Positions 1 to 8,603 of a stretch of DNA of 28,427 bases are shown one piece after another. The DNA comes from an uncultured Oscillospiraceae bacterium (GTDB lineage Bacteria > Bacillota > Clostridia > Oscillospirales > Oscillospiraceae). Where the stretch lies: assembly GCA_934636305.1 (NCBI GenBank), contig CAKUAM010000019.1:1-28427 (forward strand). Reading direction: 5' to 3'. Under the pieces are notes generated by a model that saw only the letters and a program-made list of their open reading frames with translations, was not told where the DNA came from and did no database searches. The translations under genes and the position numbers were made by a program. Within the stretch, counting starts at the first letter, position 1. The number at the start of each line of letters is the position of its first letter.

Positions 1-434
1 ACATGGGGCTTGAGCACCGTGAACGGGACATTGTACTGACAGAACACGTCCGTGACGGAGAACTTGCCGCAGTAGGCATCGCGGCGGTGGGCAAAGTCCA
101 TCTTACCGATCTCGTCGGGATACGCCTGCATGAGAATGGGCACGCCGGCATCCTGCAGCGCGGTGATGGCGCCGTTTTCGTCGGCGAAAATCGGCATGGA
201 AAAAATCACGCCGTCGTACTGGCCCTCGTGCTCCTTGAGCCATTTGGCATAGAGCAGGCCCTCGTCTCTCGTCTCGACGCCGCCATAGCGGGTGAGCTCC
301 TTGTCCATCATGATATAATCATAGCCGGCGTCGGTGACAGCCTTGACCATGTCGTCGCGTGCGCCGTAGATCAGCTCACCGGGCATGAAGCCGCGGTTGC
401 AGAAGCAAAGGGCAAATGTCATCTTTTTCTTCAT
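1..434 (-). CDS. L-fucose/L-arabinose isomerase-like protein (partial, N-terminal part)
   Basis: The ATG at 434 (minus) follows a GGAGG box eight bases upstream; the reading frame runs off the left edge, so only the first 144 or so residues are visible. The visible part has the alpha/beta N-terminal layout of the FucI/AraA sugar isomerase family: an opening strand (MTFALCFCNRG), then a helix, then the strand YDGVIFSMPIF followed by GVPILMQAYPDE. Family members interconvert aldoses and ketoses (fucose/fuculose, arabinose/ribulose) in the cytoplasm. It is the last visible gene of the leftward set, 21 bp after the aldolase. A ketose-forming isomerase would supply the FGGY kinase and AraD-like enzyme encoded on the other side of the control region. 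The catalytic and metal residues of the family lie further downstream and cannot be checked. It could also be an uncharacterised FucI-like paralogue. Confidence 0.6.
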   Translation of the reverse strand, partial: MKKKMTFALCFCNRGFMPGELIYGARDDMVKAVTDAGYDYIMMDKELTRYGGVETRDEGLLYAKWLKEHEGQYDGVIFSMPIFADENGAITALQDAGVPILMQAYPDEIGKMDFAHRRDAYCGKFSVTDVFCQYNVPFTVLKPH

Positions 435-455
435 AACAGCATCCTCCAGTTATGC

Positions 456-1358
456 TCAGCCGAACAGCTTCGGCTGGTTGTTTTCGATGTGGAACGAGCG
501 AATGATCTCGCAGGTGCGGGTATAGACCGCCGCGCGCGCCTTCTCCACGTCATGCGTCTCGTCCAGCGTGCGCTCATACGTCTGCCGGATTTCGGTGCCG
601 ACGTTGATTTTTGCAATGCCATTGGCAATGCCGTCAAGAATGCACTGGTTGTTGATGCCCGAGCCGCCATGCAGCACAAGCGGAATATTCGTAACCTTGC
701 TGAGATCCGCGATATGCGCAATATCCAGCCGCGCCTCCGGCTTCTTCTGGTTGCGCACGCCCTCTGCAATTGCACCGTGGATGGAGCCGACAGCCACGCT
801 CAGCCAGTCGCACTTCGTTTCCTCTGCAAACTGCTTTGCCTCGCCAAGATCGGTAAAGCCCTTCTTCGTGCGGAACACTTCCTCATAGTCAAGGTTCACG
901 CCGTTGCCCTCATGGCCCATGACGGAGCCAAGCTCTGCTTCACAGGCAATATCATGCGCATGGGCAAACGCGGCCACTTCCTTGGTGACTGCAATATTCT
1001 CCGCAAGCGGCAGGCGGCTGCCGTCAACCATGACCGACTGATAGCCGGCCTTCGCGGCACGCTCAAGAATCGGCATATAATCGACACGCTTGTGATCCTC
1101 ATCGATCACAGGCACATGATCCAGATGCAGCAGGGTGTATTTGGGGTCGTAATACCTGAAATACTCCTCCGCAACGGCCTCCGGGCTCTGCGCCTCAAAC
1201 TTTTCCCACTCCAGACGCGCGACCTGCACCATGGCAATGGTCTTTTCGTCAATAATCGCCTGAATGACGGGCTTTGCCATCGGCAGGTGCGGAATATTGA
1301 ATGCCGGAACAATGGTATGATGCTGCCATGCCTGCTTGACTGCTTCTTGTGCGTTCAT
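456..1358 (-). CDS. Class II (zinc) fructose/tagatose-bisphosphate-type aldolase
   Basis: A 300-residue protein of normal length for the FbaA/GatY/KbaY family, which cleaves ketose 1,6-bisphosphates or related phosphorylated ketoses to DHAP and an aldehyde. The zinc/catalytic motif HLDH lies at residues 78-81 (catalytic Asp80, ligand His81). His194 in GSIHG and His230 in VLHGGSG are the expected other zinc ligands, and KINVGTEI provides the phosphate-binding loop. The start at 1358 follows AAGGAG. It lies between the DUF4432 epimerase (28 bp upstream) and the isomerase-like gene (21 bp downstream), so the three are very probably co-transcribed. The substrate cannot be read from the sequence; context suggests a phosphorylated ketose made from the sugar imported by the divergent Mgl-type transporter, rather than the glycolytic bisphosphate. 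Confidence 0.85.
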   Translation of the reverse strand: MNAQEAVKQAWQHHTIVPAFNIPHLPMAKPVIQAIIDEKTIAMVQVARLEWEKFEAQSPEAVAEEYFRYYDPKYTLLHLDHVPVIDEDHKRVDYMPILERAAKAGYQSVMVDGSRLPLAENIAVTKEVAAFAHAHDIACEAELGSVMGHEGNGVNLDYEEVFRTKKGFTDLGEAKQFAEETKCDWLSVAVGSIHGAIAEGVRNQKKPEARLDIAHIADLSKVTNIPLVLHGGSGINNQCILDGIANGIAKINVGTEIRQTYERTLDETHDVEKARAAVYTRTCEIIRSFHIENNQPKLFG

Positions 1359-1376
1359 AATGCATTTGTCTCCTTT

Positions 1377-2387
1377 TTATTTTGCCTGATTCAGAATTGT
1401 CTGCCACTGATCGTCATTTTCGATCATGGTCAGACGCACACCGTAGCACTTGCTTTCTCCCGGCTCGAGGAATTTGAGCCGGCCCGTGCTGCGCATCACG
1501 TCACGCCCATCGGGGTAGCAGTTGCCCGGCTCCAGGCCCATGACATAGTCCTTGTAGCCCATCATCTTCCACTGCGTGAAGCAGTCGAGGCTCGACGAAT
1601 CGAACTGTATCTGCAGACCATAGCCGCGTGCATGGTTGTAAATTGCCGCCATACCGGGCTTGCCCTTGAACTCGTGGTAATAGCACTGCTCCTCAAAGCC
1701 TGGCGTCGGGGTGAGCACCTTGTTCCAGGTGTCAATGTCCTCTGCTGCATGCTCGTTGCGGGGCAGAACCTCCGCCGCAGGGATGCAGAGCTCGGCGTCC
1801 TCAGAAAGCATGGGATAGCCCATGTTCATATGGTACAGGAGCATCACCGGCGTGCATTCGGCGCCGATGTTTTCAATTTTATCCTCGATTGTGATCTCGT
1901 TTTTCAGCTTCGAGCACGTGATGGTGCGCGTCATCAGAAGCTTTTCCGCAAAGATCTGCGCATGGCGCATGGTCGCCTTGATCCAGATCTTTTCCTCATC
2001 CATATCCCACAGGATATGCTCTGCCGGGATATTGTCAATTGCGCCGTGCAGCGGCAGCTCCTGTCCCTCGTCGGTACAGGGCGAGCCGACAGCCAGCAGA
2101 CCGCACGTGGTCAGAAAGCCCGCTGTAAAGTTCTTGAGCCATCCGGCCTGCCTGTCATCGTAATAGGCCGGGTCAACGTAGCCGTTGACCGAGAAAAAGC
2201 CGCAGTTCTGGCCATGCAGACTCAGTCTTGCGATATCTGCGCAGCGGTCCGCCGAAACGGTAAATTCCAGCCCCAGGCCGTTTTTCACCTGCAGAAGCCG
2301 CATGCCGTCGCCCTTGCCGCCGGCCAGCCGGTATTCCTCCACACCGAACAGCTGCGACTCATGGCCGTAATATGCGCACTGCTTCAT
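1377..2387 (-). CDS. DUF4432 / aldose 1-epimerase-like sugar-binding protein
   Basis: 336 residues with the galactose-mutarotase-like beta-sandwich pattern of the DUF4432 group: ADRCADIARLSLHGQNCGF near the N-terminus, the LPLHGAIDNIPAE segment with the expected His around residue 130, and GLEPGNCYPDGRD near the C-terminus. Members are thought to act as aldose or phospho-sugar epimerases; few are characterised. The start at 2387 is chosen over an in-frame upstream codon because AAGGAGG lies eight bases before it and the extra N-terminal residues look unrelated. It sits between the AraC-type regulator and the aldolase. A second, classical GalM-type epimerase is encoded at 7566 on the other arm of the locus, so the two probably act on different sugars or intermediates. 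Confidence 0.75.
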   Translation of the reverse strand: MKQCAYYGHESQLFGVEEYRLAGGKGDGMRLLQVKNGLGLEFTVSADRCADIARLSLHGQNCGFFSVNGYVDPAYYDDRQAGWLKNFTAGFLTTCGLLAVGSPCTDEGQELPLHGAIDNIPAEHILWDMDEEKIWIKATMRHAQIFAEKLLMTRTITCSKLKNEITIEDKIENIGAECTPVMLLYHMNMGYPMLSEDAELCIPAAEVLPRNEHAAEDIDTWNKVLTPTPGFEEQCYYHEFKGKPGMAAIYNHARGYGLQIQFDSSSLDCFTQWKMMGYKDYVMGLEPGNCYPDGRDVMRSTGRLKFLEPGESKCYGVRLTMIENDDQWQTILNQAK

Positions 2388-2493
2388 AAGCGAATCCTCC
2401 TTTTCTTGTTTGGGATCATGTTGTTTTCTTCTTATCACAATAGCAGGAAAATCGTATTTGCACTAGTAATTTTTGTACGGATGCGAAAATTTT

Positions 2494-3381
2494 TTATGCT
2501 TTGTGCACGGATCCGCCCGGATCGTTATCGTTAACATCCGTTGAATTGTCATCCTGCTCCAGCTTTTTTCGGTATTCCCGCGGGGAAACCCCAAACTTTT
2601 TATGAAACACCTTGGAAAAATAATTATAGTCGTAAAACCCGACATTTGCCGCAATCTCAGAGATCTGCATGGTGGTCCCCCGGATCATCTGCTCAGCAAG
2701 CGCAATGCGCTTGCTGCGGATGTAATCCGCGACAGAGGCGCTGAAATTCGTGTGGAACAGCTGGTACAGCTCCGCCCGGGACACGGAAAAGTGCGTGCAC
2801 AGATGCTCAATGGACAGATCCCATGCAATGTTGTCATTGATATATTTTTCGATCTGCTGCGCCGTGTCGAGACTGCGCACCTCCAGCATCCGCTGGTGAT
2901 AGATATGGCTGATGCAGGCATCGAGAATATTGCAGGCGGCCTTGATTGTCTCCGGTGTGTAGTGCGTCTGCTTTTCATAGAGCGTGCGCACCTCCTCCAC
3001 ACTGACGCCGAACTGCGTGGTGTAATCCTCGATGCGCCGGATCTCCTCCGGCTCGCCGTAGGTTGCCTGACCAATGCACAAGAACGCCACAATGACGCCC
3101 TCGTAATAAAGCGGCGCCAGATACTCTGTCAGCCCCGCGTGGCACTGGTACTGCAGCGGCTTTCTCGTCCGTCGACAGATCTGCATATGTGCAGCATCGC
3201 AGTTCCTACATCGCCGGTCAAACTCCGGATCCTGACGCATCCTGGCGCACAGAGGCACCCATTTGGTCGGCGTCGAGGCACACTCCTCATAATCTGTGTC
3301 AAAAATGCAGAGCTTGAGGCCAGTCAGAGTATAAAAGTCATTCAGAAGTTCCGTCAATCCGGCGTTTTTGAGATCGAGCAT
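2494..3381 (-). CDS. AraC-family transcriptional regulator with PocR sensory domain
   Basis: 295 residues. The first 155 or so match the PocR sensory domain (named after the propanediol-utilisation regulator), with several cysteines (45, 58, 61, 69 and 80) including a CRNC pair. The C-terminal 100 residues are a double helix-turn-helix AraC domain, with FSVSRAELYQLFH as the first motif and ISEIAANVGFYDYNYFSKVF as the second. The start at 3381 has AGGAGG eight bases upstream and is preferred over the in-frame codon at 3441. The gene diverges from mglB across a 294-bp region with candidate direct repeats, so it is probably the local activator of both arms, sensing the imported sugar or a catabolite. 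The ligand is unknown; PocR domains are known from glycerol/propanediol and other small-molecule sensors. Confidence 0.88.
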   Translation of the reverse strand: MLDLKNAGLTELLNDFYTLTGLKLCIFDTDYEECASTPTKWVPLCARMRQDPEFDRRCRNCDAAHMQICRRTRKPLQYQCHAGLTEYLAPLYYEGVIVAFLCIGQATYGEPEEIRRIEDYTTQFGVSVEEVRTLYEKQTHYTPETIKAACNILDACISHIYHQRMLEVRSLDTAQQIEKYINDNIAWDLSIEHLCTHFSVSRAELYQLFHTNFSASVADYIRSKRIALAEQMIRGTTMQISEIAANVGFYDYNYFSKVFHKKFGVSPREYRKKLEQDDNSTDVNDNDPGGSVHKA

Positions 3382-3483
3382 ACGCAGTTCCTCCTTGACC
3401 CGATACTGGTAATTTTGTACCGGCAGCAATCGTTCGTACACAAGAACAGGTCGTTTGGCATGAGTATTTTTTTATTTTCTTTT

Positions 3484-3514
3484 ATTATATTGTATCAGGC
3501 CGCAAAAAAGAAAG
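3484..3514 (-). promoter_or_regulatory. Candidate promoter of the AraC-type regulator and leftward genes
   Basis: On the minus strand a perfect -10 hexamer TATAAT occupies 3489-3484, about 100 bp upstream of the regulator start. The -35 region is poor (TTCTTT at a 17-nt spacing), which would fit an activator-dependent promoter. This call rests on the -10 match only. Confidence 0.4.
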
Positions 3515-3560
3515 ATATAGGGCAAATTGCACAAAAGGAACTCCGGTTTTTTTACGCTCC

Positions 3561-3594
3561 GAAACATGTTTTTTCTACTTTGGAAACGTTTTTT
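3561..3594 (+). promoter_or_regulatory. Candidate regulator-binding region: direct repeats with cre-like site
   Basis: Two related sequences lie in the same direction: GAAACATGTTTTTT at 3561-3574 and GAAACGTTTTTT at 3583-3594. They start 22 nt apart, about two helical turns, the arrangement AraC-family dimers use. The first contains the perfect palindrome AAACATGTTT. The second overlaps TTGGAAACGTTTTTT (3580-3594), which matches the CcpA cre consensus at all but one defined position. A weak -10 (TAGAAT, 3620-3625) with no recognisable -35 follows, consistent with activation. Binding is inferred from layout only. Confidence 0.4.
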
Positions 3595-3675
3595 ACTATT
3601 TCTGTTTTTCCGAAAAAGGTAGAATGAGAACGTAGACAGGCAACTGTCCGAACACTATTTTAGGAGGAAAACGAA

Positions 3676-4809
3676 ATGAAAAAGATCATCGCCCTGCTTC
3701 TTGCAGTGATGATGGTTCTGGCCATGGTAGCCTGCGCGTCCAAGAGCGCTGACACCACGACCACGACCGACACCACGGCTGCTGACAATACAGCTGCCGA
3801 GACCCCCGCTGCCGACACTGTGGAGGATACCGCTTCCGATGCAGCTGCTGCTGGCAAGACCGAGCTCAACATCGGCGTCCTCGTCTGGAAGTATTCCGAC
3901 ACCTACGGCTCCTCTGTCCGTGTTGCTATGGACAAGTATGCCAAGGAGATCGGCGCTGAGAAGGGCCTGACCATCAACCTCGAAATGCAGGACGGCAACG
4001 ACGACCAGGCTACGCAGAACAACCAGGCTGACGTCATGTTCGCTTCCGGCAAGGACCACATCATCATCAACCTCTGCGACACCTCCGCCGGCCAGTATCT
4101 GGTCGACCTGGCAAAGCAGTATGACACCCCGATTTCCTTCTACAACAAGGAGCCGACCGACTCTGCAATTGTGACCGGCTCCAACTCCATCTTCATTGGC
4201 ACCAAGCCGGAAGAAGCTGGCATCATGCAGGGCGAGATTCTCGCTGAGCTGTACGCTGCCAACCCCGAGAAGGTTGACAAGAACGGCGACGGCAAGGTTG
4301 CTACCCTCGAGTTCGAAGGCGAAGTCAACAACGCTGAAGCAATTGCCCGTACTGAGTATTCCCTGTCCACTGCAATCGAGCAGGGTGTTCCGTGCGAAAT
4401 GATGGCTGAGAACCAGGTTGCGAACTGGGACGCTGCCAAGGCACAGGAAATGATGACCGCACAGATCGCCGCTCTGGGTGTTGAGAACATTGAAGTTGTG
4501 TTCTGCAACAACGACGACATGGCAATCGGCGTCATCGCTGCTCTGAACGAAGTCGGCTACAACCTCGGCGACGGCGGCGACGAAGTGGTCGTTATCGGCG
4601 TTGACTGCACCGATACCGCTGTTGAATACATCAACGCCGGCAAGCTCTACGGTACTGTCAAGCAGGACGGCGACGCAATGGGCAAGGCCAACATCCTCAT
4701 CGCCATCAACGGCGCTCTGGGCAAGGATCTGCTCGATGGCACCGACTACACCATGGCTGATGATGGCTTCTCCATCCGTATCCCGTACGCAAAGATCACT
4801 GCAGAATAA
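3676..4809 (+). CDS. mglB: Galactose/glucose-type ABC transporter substrate-binding lipoprotein
   Basis: 377 residues: signal peptide with lipobox (VLAMVAC, lipidated Cys20), a Thr/Ala/Asp-rich linker to about residue 57, then a periplasmic-binding-protein type I fold. MglB hallmarks are visible: NKEP at 157-160, an EF-hand-like calcium loop DKNGDGKV from residue 201 followed by the acidic LEFEGE, a NWD sugar-stacking segment, and NNDDMAIG. Calcium loop plus NKEP point to the galactose/glucose-binding subgroup rather than RbsB or XylF. The start follows AGGAGG. It is the first gene of the rightward operon and is separated from the ATPase gene by a strong stem-loop, which usually raises binding-protein levels over the membrane components. 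The sugar could be another pyranose such as L-arabinose, given the downstream enzymes. Confidence 0.9.
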   Translation: MKKIIALLLAVMMVLAMVACASKSADTTTTTDTTAADNTAAETPAADTVEDTASDAAAAGKTELNIGVLVWKYSDTYGSSVRVAMDKYAKEIGAEKGLTINLEMQDGNDDQATQNNQADVMFASGKDHIIINLCDTSAGQYLVDLAKQYDTPISFYNKEPTDSAIVTGSNSIFIGTKPEEAGIMQGEILAELYAANPEKVDKNGDGKVATLEFEGEVNNAEAIARTEYSLSTAIEQGVPCEMMAENQVANWDAAKAQEMMTAQIAALGVENIEVVFCNNDDMAIGVIAALNEVGYNLGDGGDEVVVIGVDCTDTAVEYINAGKLYGTVKQDGDAMGKANILIAINGALGKDLLDGTDYTMADDGFSIRIPYAKITAE

Positions 4810-4847
4810 TTTGTTATTCCTGTAAATCTGTACGCAACTCGCAAATG

Positions 4848-4877
4848 AATCAAGTGGCCCTCCGGGGCCACTTGATT
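4848..4877 (+). other. Intercistronic stem-loop between mglB and mglA
   Basis: A perfect 13-bp inverted repeat (4848-4860 with 4865-4877, loop TCCG) fills the mglB-mglA spacer. There is no T-run after it, so it is more likely an mRNA 3' stabiliser or leaky terminator than a full terminator. It would explain higher expression of the binding protein than of the ATPase and permease. Confidence 0.8.
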
Positions 4878-4893
4878 ATTCAAAAAGGAATTG

Positions 4894-6417
4894 GTGATAC
4901 ACTTGGAAGAAAAGTACTTGCTTGAAATGCTCGATATCGAAAAGCAGTTCCCGGGCGTCAAGGCTCTGGATCATGCACGACTTCAGCTGCGTCCCGGCTC
5001 CATCCATGCTCTGATGGGTGAGAACGGCGCCGGTAAGTCGACGCTCATGAAGTGCCTGTTCGGTATCTACAAAAAGGATGCGGGCTCTATCCGCATGAAC
5101 GGGCAGGAAATCAATTTTACCAGCCCGAAGCATGCGCTCGACCAGGGCGTGGCCATGGTGCATCAGGAGCTCAATCAGGTTCTCTACCGCAACGTGATGG
5201 AGAACATGTGGCTCGGACGGTTCCCGCTGAAGGCGGGTCTTGTCGACCATAAAAAAATGTATACTGATACGAAAGCCGTTCTTGACGATCTTGAAATCGA
5301 TGTCGATCCCAAGGCCATCATCGGCACCATGGCTGTCTCGCAGCGTCAGATGCTGGAGATTGCCAAGGCAGTTTCCTATAATGCAAAGATTCTCGTTCTG
5401 GACGAGCCGACCTCCTCTCTGACCAGCGAAGAGGTTGAGCATCTGTTCCGGATCATGCGCCGTCTGTGCGACCAGGGTGTCGGCATCATCTATATCTCCC
5501 ACAAGATGGATGAAATCAAGCGCATTTCTGATGAAGTCACCATCATGCGTGACGGCCAGTGGATTTCCACTGACAAGACAGAGAATCTTTCCACCGATGA
5601 CATCATCAAGCGCATGGTCAACCGTGAAATGACCAACCGGTTCCCCGCCAAAGATAACGTCCCCGGGGATGTCCTGATGGATGTTTCGCATCTGACCGGC
5701 AAATATATGCCTACATGTCAGGACGTTTCGTTCCAGCTTCGCGCAGGCGAGGTGCTTGGTGTGGCCGGCCTGGTCGGCTCCCGCAGAACGGAGCTTCTGA
5801 GCACGATCTTCGGAATTATGGAGCGTGAGAGCGGCGAAATCACGCTGCATGGCAAGCCCATTGCCAACAAAAATCCGCGTCAGTCCATCAAAAATGGCTT
5901 TGCCATGCTGACGGAGGAGCGCCGCGCGACCGGCATCTTCCCCTATGCCAATATTCTGTTCAATACTGTAATCTCGAACCTCGGTTCTTACAAAAAGGGA
6001 CCGCTGCTTTCCGATAAAAAAATGGTCTCAGACACAGACTGGTCCATTTCGTCCATGCACATCAAAACGCCGTCCCAGAAAACGCTGATTAAAAACCTCT
6101 CCGGCGGCAACCAGCAGAAGGTTATTCTTGGCCGGTGGCTGCTGACCCAGCCTGAGGTCCTGCTCCTCGACGAGCCGACCCGCGGCATCGACGTCGGCGC
6201 AAAGTACGAAATTTACGAGCTCATCCTGCAGCTTGCCAAGCAGGGCAAGGCTGTCATGATGGTCTCCTCCGAAATGCCGGAGCTGATTGGTATCTGCGAC
6301 CGTATTCTTGTCATGAGCAACGGCCACATGGCCGGCATTCTCGAGCGCGGCAAGGACTTCGGCGGCGTTGCAAATGAGCAGGAAACCATCATGCGTCTGG
6401 CTGCGCAATATGTATAA
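4894..6417 (+). CDS. mglA: Galactose/methyl-galactoside-type ABC transporter ATP-binding protein
   Basis: About 507 residues with two fused ABC ATPase domains. The first has Walker [10 protein letters not shown] and Walker [12 protein letters not shown]; the second has the degenerate Walker A region GLVGSRRTE, an intact signature LSGGNQQK and [19 protein letters not shown]. This asymmetry is typical of CUT2 sugar importers. From memory the whole protein tracks E. coli MglA closely, including YLLEM near the start, FPGVKAL, RRATGIF and a C-terminal ISSEMPEL-like segment (here [21 protein letters not shown] region). The start is uncertain: GTG 4894 lies 4 nt after AAGGA, while TTG 4891, TTG 4903 and ATG 4927 are alternatives; homology requires inclusion of EKYLLEM. 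It energises import with the permease that follows 13 bp later. Confidence 0.93.
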   Translation: MIHLEEKYLLEMLDIEKQFPGVKALDHARLQLRPGSIHALMGENGAGKSTLMKCLFGIYKKDAGSIRMNGQEINFTSPKHALDQGVAMVHQELNQVLYRNVMENMWLGRFPLKAGLVDHKKMYTDTKAVLDDLEIDVDPKAIIGTMAVSQRQMLEIAKAVSYNAKILVLDEPTSSLTSEEVEHLFRIMRRLCDQGVGIIYISHKMDEIKRISDEVTIMRDGQWISTDKTENLSTDDIIKRMVNREMTNRFPAKDNVPGDVLMDVSHLTGKYMPTCQDVSFQLRAGEVLGVAGLVGSRRTELLSTIFGIMERESGEITLHGKPIANKNPRQSIKNGFAMLTEERRATGIFPYANILFNTVISNLGSYKKGPLLSDKKMVSDTDWSISSMHIKTPSQKTLIKNLSGGNQQKVILGRWLLTQPEVLLLDEPTRGIDVGAKYEIYELILQLAKQGKAVMMVSSEMPELIGICDRILVMSNGHMAGILERGKDFGGVANEQETIMRLAAQYV

Positions 6418-6430
6418 AGAGGTTGAGAAA

Positions 6431-7462
6431 ATGACGAATTCTAAGAAAGTTAATTCGCAGCATATCAAGGATATTCTGCTGAAGTACGCACTGTATATTA
6501 TCCTGGTGCTGCTTCTGGTTGTCATCGTAATCATTAAGCCGAACTTCCTTTCCGTCGGCAACCTGATTACCATCCTGAAGCAGGCCTCCACGAAGGGTAT
6601 TCTGGCATACGGCGTTGCTGGTATCATCATTCTTGCCGGTACCGATCTGTCCGTCGGCCGTGTGCTCGGCCTCTGCGCGGCAGTCGCAGCCTCCATGCTG
6701 CAGTCCGTCACGTTTGCTTCGAGATACTATCCCAGCATCACCGAGCCGCTGCCTCTGATTCTGCCGTTCCTCGTCTGCATTGCAATCGCAGTTGCAATTT
6801 CCGCGTTCAACGGCTTCGGCATGGCAAAGCTGCATATGCACCCCTTCATCGTCACCCTCGGCACGCAGCTGATCTCCTATGGTCTTTGCTGCATCTACAT
6901 CGAGAACCAGCCGTCCGGCTCCACGCAGGCGCTGTCCTCTCTCGATACCCGCTATGTCAACCTCGCAACCGGCTCTATTGACATCTTCGGCTTCAAGCTG
7001 CCGTATCTGGTCATCATCTTCCTGCTGCTTGGTGTTCTCACCTGGCTTGTCTGGAATAAGACCCGCTTCGGCAAGAACATGTTCGCTGTCGGCGGCAACG
7101 CAGAAGCAGCTGAGGTTTCTGGTGTCTCCGTTACCAAGACCATCATGGGTGTATTCCTGTACGCTGGTCTGATGTATGGTATCGCCTCCTTCCTCGAGGG
7201 CGCACGTATCCAGTCTGTCGGCACCGCGACCGGCATCAACTACGAGCTCGACGCCATTGCAGGCTGCGTCATCGGCGGTGTCTCCTTCAATGGTGGTATC
7301 GGTACTGTCCCCGGCGTCGTGATCGGCTCCATCATCCTGCAGGCAATCAACTATGGCCTGTACTTCCTCGGTGTCAATGCCTATCTGCAGTATATCATCC
7401 GCGGCGCAATCATCATCATCGCGGTTGCCATCGACGTGCAGAAGTACGTTGCCAAGAAATAA
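6431..7462 (+). CDS. mglC: Galactose-type ABC transporter permease
   Basis: 343 residues, strongly hydrophobic, with 8-10 predicted membrane segments, the first at about residues 20-38. Typical CUT2 permease motifs are present: NLITILKQASTKGILA, AGTDLSVGRVLGLCAA, the EAA-like cytoplasmic loop FGKNMFAVGGNAEAAEVSGV and INYELDAIAGCVIGGVSFNGGIGTV. The ATG at 6431 is chosen over the longer frame that overlaps mglA because GAGG-type bases precede it and MTNSKKVNSQ is a plausible cytoplasmic start. It forms the translocation pore with MglA. The gene is followed by a strong terminator, so the enzyme genes downstream are likely transcribed at a lower level by read-through. Confidence 0.93.
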   Translation: MTNSKKVNSQHIKDILLKYALYIILVLLLVVIVIIKPNFLSVGNLITILKQASTKGILAYGVAGIIILAGTDLSVGRVLGLCAAVAASMLQSVTFASRYYPSITEPLPLILPFLVCIAIAVAISAFNGFGMAKLHMHPFIVTLGTQLISYGLCCIYIENQPSGSTQALSSLDTRYVNLATGSIDIFGFKLPYLVIIFLLLGVLTWLVWNKTRFGKNMFAVGGNAEAAEVSGVSVTKTIMGVFLYAGLMYGIASFLEGARIQSVGTATGINYELDAIAGCVIGGVSFNGGIGTVPGVVIGSIILQAINYGLYFLGVNAYLQYIIRGAIIIIAVAIDVQKYVAKK

Positions 7463-7495
7463 GAGCCTTTGCTGTTTCCGTGCAGCAGAACTTCC

Positions 7496-7529
7496 AGAGG
7501 CGCGTTGCTGCTGCAACGCGCCTCTTTTT
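7496..7529 (+). terminator. Rho-independent terminator after mglC
   Basis: A perfect 13-bp stem (7496-7508 with 7513-7525, loop TGCT) is directly followed by TTTTT. It lies between mglC and the epimerase gene, inside what otherwise looks like one operon, so it may set a transporter-to-enzyme ratio. Confidence 0.9.
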
Positions 7530-7565
7530 CCTGAGATTTCGTTTTAAGAAAGGATATACTCTCTC

Positions 7566-8594
7566 ATGCTGACCATTCAAAAGCTTGCGCCCTGCTCCAA
7601 GGGCTCTGTTGCCGCCATCACACTGGAAAATGTCAACCATATGCGCGTGACGCTGCTTTCCTATGGCGCAACCATCCAGTCCATTGTCGTCCCCGATGCC
7701 AATGGCGTTCTCACAGATGTGCTTCTCGGCTATGACACCCCCGCCCAGTATGAACAAAACGACGGGTATTTTGGTGCGTCCATCGGCCGCAACGGCAACC
7801 GTATTGCAGACGCCGCGTTTGTGCTCAATGGCACACGGTACGCGCTCACCGCCAACGAAGGCTCCAACCAGCTCCACGGCGGTCACACGGGCTTTGATAA
7901 AAAGCTCTGGAGCTACAGCTGCCGCGAAAACAGCGTGGAGTTCACCACGGTTCTTGCTGACGGCGAGGAAGGCTTCCCCGGCCGGCTGGAGGTTTCCATC
8001 ACGTTCACGCTTGATGATGAAAACGGCCTGCATATTGATTACCGCGCCGTCTGCGACGCAGACACCGTTGCAAACTTTACAAACCATTCCTATTTTAATC
8101 TCAACGGCCACGGCTCCGGCGATATTCTGCACCACACGCTGCAGCTGCAGGCTGATGCCTATACCCCGGCAGACGCGCATACCATGCCGACAGGTGAAAT
8201 TGTCCCCGTTGCCGGCACCTGCATGGACTTCCGCACGGCAAAGCCCATCGGGCAGGACATCCACGACGCAGCTCTTGCCCCCTTCCGCGGCTATGATACG
8301 AATTTCTGCCTGTCCGGCCACGGTCTGCGCAAGGCTGCGGAGGCCCGCGGTGACAAGCGCGGCATTGTCATGGAGGTGCTGACCACACTGGAAGGCGTAC
8401 AGCTGTACACCGGAAACTTTGTCACCGACCGCACCGGCAAAGGCGGCGCACAGTATACCCAGTACGGCGGCTTCTGCCTGGAAACGCAACACTACCCGGA
8501 TGCCATCAACCAGCCCTCCTTCCCCAGTCCGGTTCTGCGCCGCGGTGAGCAGCTGCATGAGACTACCATCTATCGCTTCAGCGTCAGAAAGTGA
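7566..8594 (+). CDS. galM: Aldose 1-epimerase (mutarotase)
   Basis: 342 residues, normal for GalM, which interconverts alpha and beta anomers of free aldoses in the cytoplasm. Motifs in order: IGRNGNRI with the substrate-binding Asn/Arg (about residues 75-82), NQLHGG with the first His, NFTNHSYFNLNG with the catalytic acid His, and ETQHYPDAIN with the catalytic base Glu. The start follows AGAAAGGA. It lies after the transporter terminator and 9 bp before the FGGY kinase, so it is part of the catabolic segment that converts the imported anomer to the form used by the isomerase or kinase. Specificity is not determined by sequence; GalM enzymes accept galactose, glucose, arabinose and others. 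Confidence 0.9.
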   Translation: MLTIQKLAPCSKGSVAAITLENVNHMRVTLLSYGATIQSIVVPDANGVLTDVLLGYDTPAQYEQNDGYFGASIGRNGNRIADAAFVLNGTRYALTANEGSNQLHGGHTGFDKKLWSYSCRENSVEFTTVLADGEEGFPGRLEVSITFTLDDENGLHIDYRAVCDADTVANFTNHSYFNLNGHGSGDILHHTLQLQADAYTPADAHTMPTGEIVPVAGTCMDFRTAKPIGQDIHDAALAPFRGYDTNFCLSGHGLRKAAEARGDKRGIVMEVLTTLEGVQLYTGNFVTDRTGKGGAQYTQYGGFCLETQHYPDAINQPSFPSPVLRRGEQLHETTIYRFSVRK

Positions 8595-8603
8595 GGCAAG
8601 CTT

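Noticed and set aside
3..2534. 843-codon open frame on the plus strand
   Set aside because: It lies antisense to four well-supported minus-strand genes (isomerase-like, aldolase, DUF4432, regulator); the protein matches no family and is a by-product of GC3-biased codons.
3580..3594. Firm call of a CcpA cre site
   Set aside because: One mismatch in a degenerate consensus within T-rich DNA; kept only as part of the candidate regulatory region.
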